Shown here in pieces: positions 33,691 through 40,393 of a DNA stretch of 64,000 nt. The first letter of the stretch is position 1. Each line of letters starts with the position of its first letter. The DNA is from Peptoniphilus pacaensis (GTDB lineage: Bacteria; Bacillota; Clostridia; Tissierellales; Peptoniphilaceae): the NCBI RefSeq assembly GCF_900088125.1, contig NZ_FLQT01000003.1:1487071-1551070 (forward strand). The letters run 5' to 3'. Under the pieces are notes generated by a model. The model had not been told where the DNA came from. It worked only from the letters and a program-made list of their open reading frames with translations, and searched no databases. Made by a program: the position numbers and the translations under genes.

Positions 33691-35049
33691 CTAAATTAAT
33701 TTGGTCAACAGAGTGGATGCCAGGCCCAGGAAGATAAAGAAGCCGCAGACATCCGTAAAGGTCGTGAGGAATATGGGGGAGGAGATGGCGGGGTCGATTT
33801 TCAGCTTGTCGAAAATCAAGGGTAGCAGGAAGCCGACGATGCCGGCGATGATCATGTTTAAGATCATGGCGGCGAAAATGATCAGCCCCAGATAAAAATT
33901 GCCGTACTTCAAATAGAGGACGATGCCCGCAAAGAGGCCGATGACCGCGCCGTCGAAAAGGCCGAGGCCGATTTCCTTCAAAACCAGCGGCAGGTCTTCT
34001 TCCAAGCTGATTTCGTCGCGGGCCAAACTGGTCAATACGATGGACAGCGCCTGATTGCCGGCATTGCCGCCCATCCCCGTGACGATGGGCATGGCGGCGG
34101 CGAGGGCCACCACCTGACTGATCGTGCTTTCAAACATGCTGACCACCGCCGATGCCATAAAGGCGGTAAAGAGATTGATCACGAGCCAGGGCAGACGACT
34201 TTTCACGGAATGGAAGAAGTTCGAGTCGTATTCTTCGTCCTTCGAAACCCCACCCATGGCGAGAATGTCTTCGTTATGTTCTTCTTCCATAACGTCGATA
34301 ATATCGTCGCTGGTAATGACCCCGAGTATGGCCTCGTTTTTATTGACCACGGGCAAATATTTCAGATCGTACTTGTAGATTAAATTGGCGGCCTCTTCCT
34401 GGTCCTGCTCGGCGTAGACGAAAAAGGGATGGTTCTCCACGAGATCCGCCAAAGGCTTAAAGCCCGGCGCCACGAGAATTTCCCGCAAGTCCACGATCCC
34501 CTGCAGTCGATGTAGATTGTCCGTAATAAAAATCGATTCGATAATTTCAGTTGTAGGGGCGATTTCTTTAATCTTTAAGAGAGCCTCGCGCACGGTTAAG
34601 GATTGTTTCAAAGACAAAAATTCCGTGGTCATGATTCTGGCGGCGCTGTCGTCGTCGTAAGAAAGAATCATCTTCAGAATATTCGACTCGCTCTTCTTCA
34701 TGTAATTAAGAATGTCCTTGCGCTTGATCGTGGGCAAAAGTCCCAAGAGATCCGCTACATCGGCATTGGTCATGAAACTGAAAATATCGATTAACTCTTT
34801 CGTCGAATAGAAGCGGGCGATTCTGACCTGCAGATCGTCCTCGGCATTTTCCAAAAGGGTGGCAATATCGTCCGGATCCAACATAAAAAGGAAAAATTGC
34901 AGATCCGTCGAATCGAAATCCTCGATGACTTCGTCGATGTCCACGGCGTGGTAATTGTCGAAGATTTCCTTACACGCCTCGACACTCCCTTCCGTAATAC
35001 AGGCCTCTATCTCTTCTTTTAATAATTCGTAGTCGGATTCATATTCCAA
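33691..35049 (-). CDS. mgtE: Magnesium transporter MgtE
   Basis: MgtE is a homodimeric, Mg2+-gated magnesium channel. The 452-residue protein has the acidic N domain (residues 1 to about 130), two CBS domains (about 135-255: SLTVREALLKIKEIAP, IFITDNLHRLQGIVDLREIL, LKYLPVVNKNEAILGVITSDDIID), the plug-helix region, and about five C-terminal membrane segments. The pore signature PIVTGMGGNAGNQALSI is present. The start codon is TTG at 35047-35049 with GGGAGGTG upstream on the minus strand. It is a single gene with its own promoter. The leader from that promoter is about 25 bases, so the M-box riboswitch that controls many mgtE genes is not present in the transcribed leader. Confidence 0.96.
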   Translation of the reverse strand: MEYESDYELLKEEIEACITEGSVEACKEIFDNYHAVDIDEVIEDFDSTDLQFFLFMLDPDDIATLLENAEDDLQVRIARFYSTKELIDIFSFMTNADVADLLGLLPTIKRKDILNYMKKSESNILKMILSYDDDSAARIMTTEFLSLKQSLTVREALLKIKEIAPTTEIIESIFITDNLHRLQGIVDLREILVAPGFKPLADLVENHPFFVYAEQDQEEAANLIYKYDLKYLPVVNKNEAILGVITSDDIIDVMEEEHNEDILAMGGVSKDEEYDSNFFHSVKSRLPWLVINLFTAFMASAVVSMFESTISQVVALAAAMPIVTGMGGNAGNQALSIVLTSLARDEISLEEDLPLVLKEIGLGLFDGAVIGLFAGIVLYLKYGNFYLGLIIFAAMILNMIIAGIVGFLLPLIFDKLKIDPAISSPIFLTTFTDVCGFFIFLGLASTLLTKLI

Positions 35050-35081
35050 TGACCCTCACCTCCCATGACTTGTCTTTAAAC

Positions 35082-35110
35082 AGTATACCATTGAACTCCG
35101 GTGAAAGTCA
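35082..35110 (-). promoter_or_regulatory. Promoter of mgtE
   Basis: Read on the minus strand: TGACTT (35105-35110), 17-base spacer ending TGG, TATACT (35082-35087), giving an extended -10. A leader of about 25 bases follows. Confidence 0.6.
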
Positions 35111-35161
35111 GCCCGCGGAAGATCATAGGGTTGTTAAAAAAGAAATAAAAAGTCATGGAAC

Positions 35162-35178
35162 TGTAACAGAGAAGTAAC
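35162..35178 (+). promoter_or_regulatory. Possible WalR-type (OmpR-family) direct-repeat site
   Basis: TGTAAC (35162-35167), five bases, AGTAAC (35173-35178). This is one mismatch from the TGTWAH-N5-TGTWAH pattern bound by WalR in Bacillus and Staphylococcus. It lies upstream of the -35 of an NlpC/P60 hydrolase gene, a typical WalR target class. Confidence 0.4.
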
Positions 35179-35198
35179 ATAATTGACCAATCAATTTA

Positions 35199-35227
35199 TT
35201 ACATTCTGTAACCATCTGTGTTATAAT
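35199..35227 (+). promoter_or_regulatory. Promoter of the NlpC/P60 gene
   Basis: TTACAT (35199-35204), 17-base spacer, extended -10 TGT-TATAAT (35222-35227). It leaves a leader of about 90 bases before the ATG at 35323. The region 35050-35322 holds only this promoter, the divergent mgtE promoter and the repeat at 35162. Confidence 0.7.
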
Positions 35228-35322
35228 TTCAAAAGATGATTAAGAAAAGTCTAATTTCGAATGGGAAACCCCTTAAAACAGGGCTTTCCACCAGGAATAT
35301 TTATAAGGAGTGTTGTTTTTAC

Positions 35323-36396
35323 ATGAATCAAAAGTTCAAGCTTGCCATCGGAACGACTGCTTTGGCAATTATTTCGGTTGTAGGTCTGAGAGATACCGGC
35401 ATTTTTGTGCAGGATCATAACACCACATTGTACAGTGGCAATCAGTTGACTTTTGCCGTTGAAGAACAAGCAAATATCGTCGATACAAACGAACGCGGTT
35501 ACATAGTCCAAAAGGGCAACGCAAAAGTAACCGTTCCGAAGGAAAAGATCCTCGTCACCGAGGGCAAACCCCAATATTACACGGTAAAGAAAAATGCCAT
35601 TTTGAAAAAAGACGGCAAGGTTGTACGCAACCTCTTTATCGGTGAAACCCTTCAAGCGGTTCAACATTTCAAGAATGGTGTGGCTGTCAATACGGAAGAC
35701 GGTCTCTTCGGTTCCGTAGAATTCGGATACGTCGAAGCGATCCAAGGTCCCTATTCCACACCGGCGAAGGTAAAACAAAATTTAAGACTTGAAAATGCCA
35801 ACGGCGTTTACCAATTGGCAAAGAACCAAACGGTGAACGTAGTCAGCTATAAAGACGGTCTCTTCATTATTCTTAACGAAGAAGGCAAGGATTTCCAAAT
35901 CGATCCCAACTATTTGGACTTCGGTGAAGGCGGCGTGAAGGCCGTTCAACGTGAAATCATTCAAAAACAGGCACCGGTTAAGAAAGTTGCCGAACCTGTT
36001 ATGGCTGCACCGAAAGTTGACGGAGCGAAAGCACAACAAGTCATCAACTCCGCTTTCAGCAAAATGGGCACGCCCTATGTATGGGGCGCAACCGGCAACG
36101 GCGGCTACGACTGCTCTGGTCTGGTATATGCCATTTACGTCAACGAACTGGGAATTTCCCTTCCCAGAACCTCTTCCGCTCAATCTCAAGTGGGTACACA
36201 AATTGACAGATCTCAATTGCAACCCGGCGACTTGATTTTCTTCAACACCACGGGCAAGGGCGTCAGCCACGTAGCCATCTACATCGGCAACGACACCTTT
36301 ATCCACGCAGCCAGCGGAAGCGGTCGCGTTAAACAAAACAAACTGTCCGAAAACTATTACAGCTCACGTTTTGTCAATGCAACGCGCGTGTTATAA
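35323..36396 (+). CDS. Secreted NlpC/P60 peptidoglycan endopeptidase
   Basis: This is a 357-residue protein with an N-terminal hydrophobic signal or anchor segment (KLAIGTTALAIISVVGL). A middle part of about 220 residues contains SH3-like beta-strand repeats (YYTVKKNAILKKDGKVVRN; NLRLENANGVYQLAKNQTVNVVSYKDGLFIIL). The C-terminal NlpC/P60 domain (about 245-357) has the catalytic triad Cys264 (YDCSGLVYA), His316 (SHVAIYIG) and His328 (FIHAAS). Such enzymes cut D-Glu-diamino acid bonds in peptidoglycan stems during growth or separation. I place the start at ATG 35323; AAGGAG is 12 bases upstream, a long spacing. An in-frame ATG at 35236 falls a few bases after the -10, so it is unlikely. Codon use (many GCA, CAA, GTT) suggests high expression. 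Confidence 0.92.
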   Translation: MNQKFKLAIGTTALAIISVVGLRDTGIFVQDHNTTLYSGNQLTFAVEEQANIVDTNERGYIVQKGNAKVTVPKEKILVTEGKPQYYTVKKNAILKKDGKVVRNLFIGETLQAVQHFKNGVAVNTEDGLFGSVEFGYVEAIQGPYSTPAKVKQNLRLENANGVYQLAKNQTVNVVSYKDGLFIILNEEGKDFQIDPNYLDFGEGGVKAVQREIIQKQAPVKKVAEPVMAAPKVDGAKAQQVINSAFSKMGTPYVWGATGNGGYDCSGLVYAIYVNELGISLPRTSSAQSQVGTQIDRSQLQPGDLIFFNTTGKGVSHVAIYIGNDTFIHAASGSGRVKQNKLSENYYSSRFVNATRVL

Positions 36397-36408
36397 TTAA
36401 GTAGAGAC

Positions 36409-36434
36409 AAAGAGCGGTTCGCCGCTCTTTTTTT
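36409..36434 (+). terminator. Intrinsic terminator after the NlpC/P60 gene
   Basis: AAGAGCGG, UUCG-type tetraloop TTCG (36418-36421), CCGCTCTT, then a T-run. It ends only a few bases before the folD ribosome-binding site, so folD depends on read-through or on a promoter I cannot see. Confidence 0.9.
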
Positions 36435-36447
36435 ATAGGAGGAAAAA

Positions 36448-37269
36448 ATGAAATTTGACGTGACCGGCATGCGTAAAGAACTGCTCGAGGAGCTGTCGAA
36501 AAAAGTGGCCTTCGCCAAAGAGAGGGAAGCGGGCTATAAGCTTTTAATTCTTCGCATCGGCGACAATCCGGCGGACATCAGTTACGAAAAAGCCATCATG
36601 AAAACGGCGGAAAGCGTGGGCATTCCCGTGGAGGTATCCACCTTTCCCGAGCTGGTAACGGAGAGCGAAGTTTTATCGGAAGTGATGAGAGGTAATATGG
36701 ACGAGCGCTTCGGCGGGATTTTGATTTTCCACCCCCTGCCCGGTCATTTGGATGCCGAGGCAATCGACGGCGCCATTCAACCGGAAAAGGACATCGACTG
36801 CTTAAATCCCATCAATCAGTGGCGGATCTTTAAGGGCAAGGGCGCCATGATGCCCGCCACGGCGAAAAGCGCCGTCATGATCGCGGAAGCTATGGGCGAG
36901 TTGGAAGGAAAGCGCGTGCTGATCATTAATCGTTCCATGGTCATCGGAAAGCCTCTGGCTATGATGCTCTTGGATAAAAATGCCACGGTCACCGTCGGCC
37001 ATTCTCGCACGAAAAATATTCCCGCCCTGGCGAGGGAGCACGACATCGTCGTCTACGGCACCGGGCAATCCCGCTGGGTGGGAGCGGACTTTGTGTCGGA
37101 GGGCCAGTGGATCATCGACTGCGGCATTGCCTTCGACGATACGGGCAAGATGACCGGCGATGTGGATTTCGACGCCGTCGTCGACAAGGCGGAGTATGTG
37201 ACCTCTGTTCCCGGCGGCGTAGGAAGCCTAACGAATCTCCTCCTCTTGGACAATATGTTTATCGACTAA
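36448..37269 (+). CDS. folD: FolD-like methylene-THF dehydrogenase with altered cyclohydrolase site
   Basis: FolD normally oxidises 5,10-methylene-THF and hydrolyses 5,10-methenyl-THF. This 273-residue protein has the full two-domain FolD layout and a good nucleotide-binding half (INRSMVIGKPLAMMLL, TVGHSRTKN, DVDFDAVVDKAEYVTSVPGGVGSLT). The catalytic region differs. In the ungapped alignment to the usual YVxxKxK motif it reads YEKAIMK, so the cyclohydrolase Lys (human Lys56) is Ile50. The usual VQLPLP reads IFHPLP, replacing the partner Gln (human Gln100) with Phe94. PCTP reads PATA. Tyr46 and the Asp of EKDID are kept. It may be a monofunctional dehydrogenase, as in yeast Mtd1, which also lacks this Lys. 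AGGAGG precedes the ATG. Family membership is sure; the activity is not. Confidence 0.88.
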   Translation: MKFDVTGMRKELLEELSKKVAFAKEREAGYKLLILRIGDNPADISYEKAIMKTAESVGIPVEVSTFPELVTESEVLSEVMRGNMDERFGGILIFHPLPGHLDAEAIDGAIQPEKDIDCLNPINQWRIFKGKGAMMPATAKSAVMIAEAMGELEGKRVLIINRSMVIGKPLAMMLLDKNATVTVGHSRTKNIPALAREHDIVVYGTGQSRWVGADFVSEGQWIIDCGIAFDDTGKMTGDVDFDAVVDKAEYVTSVPGGVGSLTNLLLLDNMFID

Positions 37270-37283
37270 TTGAATTTGAACAT

Positions 37284-37325
37284 AAAAAAGCCCTCGCGCA
37301 CTATCGGCGAGGGCTGATTTTATTT
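37284..37325. terminator. Bidirectional terminator between folD and the small basic gene
   Basis: AGCCCTCGC (37289-37297) pairs with GCGAGGGCT (37307-37315). Six A residues before the stem give a strong T-run on the minus strand; the T-run on the plus strand is interrupted. Confidence 0.85.
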
Positions 37326-37454
37326 TCTGCGAATAAATTTCCAAAGGGCGTAGCTTTTTACAAAGCTCGCGGTTGCTTTTCGAACGGGTTTTTTTCTCAT
37401 GGCTTTGGCGCCTTTGGACAGCGCCACCCATTTTACGATTTTAGATAGTTTCAT
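37320..37454 (-). CDS. Small basic protein of 44 residues, unknown function
   Basis: The reading frame starts MKLSKIVKWVALSKGAKAM and ends KSYALWKFIRRK. It is very basic (many Lys/Arg, no Asp or Glu visible) and could form an amphipathic helix. A strong ribosome-binding site, AAGGAGG, lies about 5 bases before the ATG at 37452-37454 on the minus strand. The stop codon coincides with a strong minus-strand terminator. It begins 56 bases after the stop of the PBP1A-like gene on the same strand, so the two probably share a transcript. I do not recognise a family. A longer reading of this frame upstream lacks a ribosome-binding site. It could be a membrane- or nucleic-acid-binding peptide; nothing more can be said from sequence. 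Confidence 0.6.
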   Translation of the reverse strand: MKLSKIVKWVALSKGAKAMRKKPVRKATASFVKSYALWKFIRRK

Positions 37455-37510
37455 TGCCGCCTCCTTATATAAATTACATACCCGATTCCTTCGGGCTTTA
37501 CTCAACAAAG

Positions 37511-40300
37511 CTAATTGAGGCGGCCGGTCTTGCTTTGATGGGTGTCGTTTTCGTTTTGCTGATCCTCCTCATCGGTTTCCTGATTTTGCTCGTCGTACCA
37601 CTCTTTGGTGTGAACCTGGCAGTAGCTCGTAGGAAGGGTGTAGTAATCCTTGGGATAAATGCCGTCGAATTCTTTGGGATCGTAGCCCTTGGGGCGAACG
37701 AAGTAGTAGCCGTAGACGATGGTTTCGTAGGGGCAGTAGGAGGAGGCCATTTGGCCGGAGACGGAGCAGATGAGTTTTCTCGTGTAATTTTCCGTTTCCT
37801 TTGTCGGTGCCGTCTTCGGCAGGAAGGGCAAAGTTACGGTGGAGCGGGCGCGGCGCGCGTAATGCGTGGCCAAGAGTCCGGTCTTGTCGCTGACTTCGTG
37901 CATTTCGTAATCCGCCGGCAGCTTCCATTGATCGGTGTCGCCGGGGATGGCGAGGAGGGAGGCGTAGAATTTTTCCGTCAGGCGCTCGTCGCCGGAGAGG
38001 GAAAGTTTTTGCAGCTCGCTTCCCATCCACAAACCGTAGGTGTATTTCGGCGTGGCGCCCAGGGCGAAGTAATCGGCATGGTACTTGTTCGTGCCCGAGA
38101 CGGCAAAGGCGTCGTAGCCGGCATCATGAAGGCGTTTCGCCAGAGGCGACTGACCCAGGGCGTAGCGAAGCAGGATATCTTCGCCGGGCTGATCCTTCGC
38201 CCCGGTTTTTTCATGTTCGTAAAGGACATTGCCTTTGCGATCGGTAATTTTTTGCACCGTGTAGTTCTGCCCGTTCAAAGGCGATGCGACGCGGGCGTAG
38301 GCGTTTGTAAGGGCCATGAGATCGACGCCGTCGACGAAATTCCCCGCCGCCATGGCGTCGTAAGTCAAGTCGTGGCGCTTGGCGTCTTCCTTGGGCGTTA
38401 CGACTCCGTCGGCAGCGCGGTTGCCGCCGTAGAGTCCCAGCCTTGCGAGATTTTTCAGGATGGGATCGAAGCCGTGGCGCTCTAAAATTTTTCCGCTAAT
38501 GGCGATGCGGCTGTTGGCGGCGGCATCGGCCAGGACGTCGTAGCCGTAAAAGGAATCGACTTGGGGCCAAATGTCCCCGTCGATGCGCATAGGCGTGTCG
38601 TCGTAGGATGTGGCCAGGGTATCGCCCTGACTTAAGGCGGCGAGGTAGGTGGTGAGGGGCACGATGGCCGTACCCGGTTGCCGCTTGCTCTTCAAGTGAT
38701 TGTAACGAAGGCGGGCGGGATCTTTCGGATCGTTGCCGCCGGCAAGGGCCACCACGGCGCCGGTGGCGTTGTCGGCGATGATTGCCGCCGACTGCGGCTG
38801 CAGACTGCCCTTATCCGGCAGGAGAAACATCTCCGAGGGCAGCACCAGCTCGTCTTCCGTGATCTCCATGGCGTCTTTGTATTCGTCGTAAAGATCGCCT
38901 TGAATAAGAATTCGATCGGGACTTTTCAGATCCCCTTCCTGAAAAACCGTAGCCGCGCCGGCCATGGTGCGTAGATTGTTCTGCTCATCTCGGTAGTAGA
39001 GATTTTTCAAGAGCACATGGCCGTCGGAGGCGGAAAAGTACTCGCCGTCGATTTCGATGCCCTCGTCGGATTTCGTAAATGCGCCTGAGGGCAGGTGCAT
39101 ATTGCCCTTTTCGTCGAATAGATCGTCGTAGGGGTAGTAGAGAACGTGGCTATTGTCGTCGACGATGCGATTCTTATCGTCGGTGGTAAAGTCCATAAAG
39201 TTCGCGCCCCTGTCTTTGCCCTGTGCCACCAGGGCGGGGTAGTCGTCGTAGAGGGCGTCCATTTTTTTCTGATAGTCCCCGACGATGGTGGATTGAATGG
39301 TGAGACCGCCTTCGCGAACCAGCTTCTCCGCCGCCTTCCGGTCCATGTGTCGGGTCTTCGCCATAATGGAAATGGCCTCGTCGGAAACGACGTCGGCGAC
39401 GTAGGAAGAGTAGGGAGAAGGGCTTGCCTCTCTCGGCGCGAAAGAAATGGGGGTTTGGCTGTAAGTGTCGGCATCCTCTTTGGAGATATAGCCCGCTTGT
39501 GCCATGGAGCGAAGGACGATGTTTTTTCGCTCCGTCGCCCTGGGGTTTTCCACCAGATCAAAGGATTGATCGCCAATGGTCTGTGTGGCGATAACGCCGG
39601 TGCCGTCGTTTTCTTCCGTGGGAATCCGCTTCACCGGCTGGTAGGTGGCGGGAGATTTGACGATGCCTGCCAATAGGGCGCCTTCTTCCACGGTTAAATC
39701 CTTGGCGTGTTTGGAGAAGTAGGCGTTGGAAGCCGCTTCGATGCCCTGACTGCCCAGGCCCAAGTCCACGCGATTCAGATAGGCTTCCAAAATGGCATCC
39801 TTGCTTAGCCTTTCTTCCATGCCCAAGGTGAGATAGGCCTCTTTAATTTTGCGGTCCAGGGATTGTTCGCCGCTTAAATAAACATTCTTCACCAATTGCT
39901 GGGTAATGGTGGAGCCGCCGCGCTCGATGGCGCCGCTTCTTGCATTGGCGAGGATGCTCGCCGCCAACTGCCGCGCGTCCAATCCGTGGTGGTCGTAAAA
40001 GCTGCGGTCTTCCACGGCGAGAAAGGCCTGCTTCACGTGATCAGGCACCTGATCGATGGGGATGTTTTCGCTGAAAACGGAAGGGTCCACTTCGTCGATG
40101 GTTTCGCCTTCGGCGTCTAATATGTATGATGTTTGCGGAATGGACGTGGTTAAGTCGTTAAAATCCACGGCGGGAAGATCCTTTAATATGGATACCACCC
40201 ACATAGCCGCTATGCCGGCGAGCAGGACGAAAATCAGTAGCAGGCCGACGAGAATCAATTGCCACGTTTTTTTGTGGCGAAGTACGTGTTTGAACCGCAT
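37511..40300 (-). CDS. PBP1A-like peptidoglycan glycosyltransferase with degenerate transpeptidase domain
   Basis: This is a 929-residue class A penicillin-binding protein with one N-terminal membrane anchor (about 14-38). The GT51 glycosyltransferase domain is intact: catalytic Glu97 in EDRSFYDHHG, GGSTITQQLVKN, RKIKE (150-154) and GSQGIEAASNAYF. The transpeptidase domain keeps its overall layout, but all three active-site motifs are changed: RQPGSSFKP-type SxxK reads RQPGTAIVP (Thr544, Val547); SxN reads SRI (597-599); KTGT reads VSGT (734-737). DD-transpeptidase activity and beta-lactam acylation are therefore unlikely. A Cys-containing C-terminal region (KLICSVSGQMASSYCPYE) and an acidic/Gln-rich tail follow. 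It may polymerise glycan while another PBP cross-links. The frame is open throughout, so this is not a decayed gene. Confidence 0.9.
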   Translation of the reverse strand: MRFKHVLRHKKTWQLILVGLLLIFVLLAGIAAMWVVSILKDLPAVDFNDLTTSIPQTSYILDAEGETIDEVDPSVFSENIPIDQVPDHVKQAFLAVEDRSFYDHHGLDARQLAASILANARSGAIERGGSTITQQLVKNVYLSGEQSLDRKIKEAYLTLGMEERLSKDAILEAYLNRVDLGLGSQGIEAASNAYFSKHAKDLTVEEGALLAGIVKSPATYQPVKRIPTEENDGTGVIATQTIGDQSFDLVENPRATERKNIVLRSMAQAGYISKEDADTYSQTPISFAPREASPSPYSSYVADVVSDEAISIMAKTRHMDRKAAEKLVREGGLTIQSTIVGDYQKKMDALYDDYPALVAQGKDRGANFMDFTTDDKNRIVDDNSHVLYYPYDDLFDEKGNMHLPSGAFTKSDEGIEIDGEYFSASDGHVLLKNLYYRDEQNNLRTMAGAATVFQEGDLKSPDRILIQGDLYDEYKDAMEITEDELVLPSEMFLLPDKGSLQPQSAAIIADNATGAVVALAGGNDPKDPARLRYNHLKSKRQPGTAIVPLTTYLAALSQGDTLATSYDDTPMRIDGDIWPQVDSFYGYDVLADAAANSRIAISGKILERHGFDPILKNLARLGLYGGNRAADGVVTPKEDAKRHDLTYDAMAAGNFVDGVDLMALTNAYARVASPLNGQNYTVQKITDRKGNVLYEHEKTGAKDQPGEDILLRYALGQSPLAKRLHDAGYDAFAVSGTNKYHADYFALGATPKYTYGLWMGSELQKLSLSGDERLTEKFYASLLAIPGDTDQWKLPADYEMHEVSDKTGLLATHYARRARSTVTLPFLPKTAPTKETENYTRKLICSVSGQMASSYCPYETIVYGYYFVRPKGYDPKEFDGIYPKDYYTLPTSYCQVHTKEWYDEQNQETDEEDQQNENDTHQSKTGRLN

Positions 40301-40318
40301 GGAAACCCCCTTTTCGTC

Positions 40319-40347
40319 ATTATATCATGGGCCATTGTTGCGTAGAA
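40319..40347 (-). promoter_or_regulatory. Promoter of the PBP1A-like gene
   Basis: Read on the minus strand: TTCTAC (40342-40347), 17-base spacer ending TGA, TATAAT (40319-40324), an extended -10. Its -35 shares two bases with the -35 of the divergent hflX promoter. Confidence 0.55.
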
Positions 40348-40366
40348 GAGCAAGGTTGTGTATATT
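40338..40366 (+). promoter_or_regulatory. Promoter of hflX
   Basis: TTGCGT (40338-40343), 17-base spacer, TATATT (40361-40366). AGGAGG lies before the hflX ATG. Confidence 0.5.
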
Positions 40367-40393
40367 TAAAAAGAAGCTTAGGCAGGAGGCGAC

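Noticed and set aside
35236-35322. An N-terminal extension of the NlpC/P60 protein from ATG 35236
   Set aside because: It would begin a few bases after the -10 element, lacks a ribosome-binding site, and puts a polar stretch before the signal segment.
37454-38485. A 343-codon open frame on the plus strand inside the PBP1A-like gene
   Set aside because: It is antisense to a gene with clear GT51 motifs, has no ribosome-binding site and no recognisable motif; it is a frame shadow of GC-rich third positions.
37511-40300. The PBP1A-like gene as a pseudogene
   Set aside because: The 929-codon frame is uninterrupted, has its own promoter and intact glycosyltransferase motifs, so only the transpeptidase activity seems lost.
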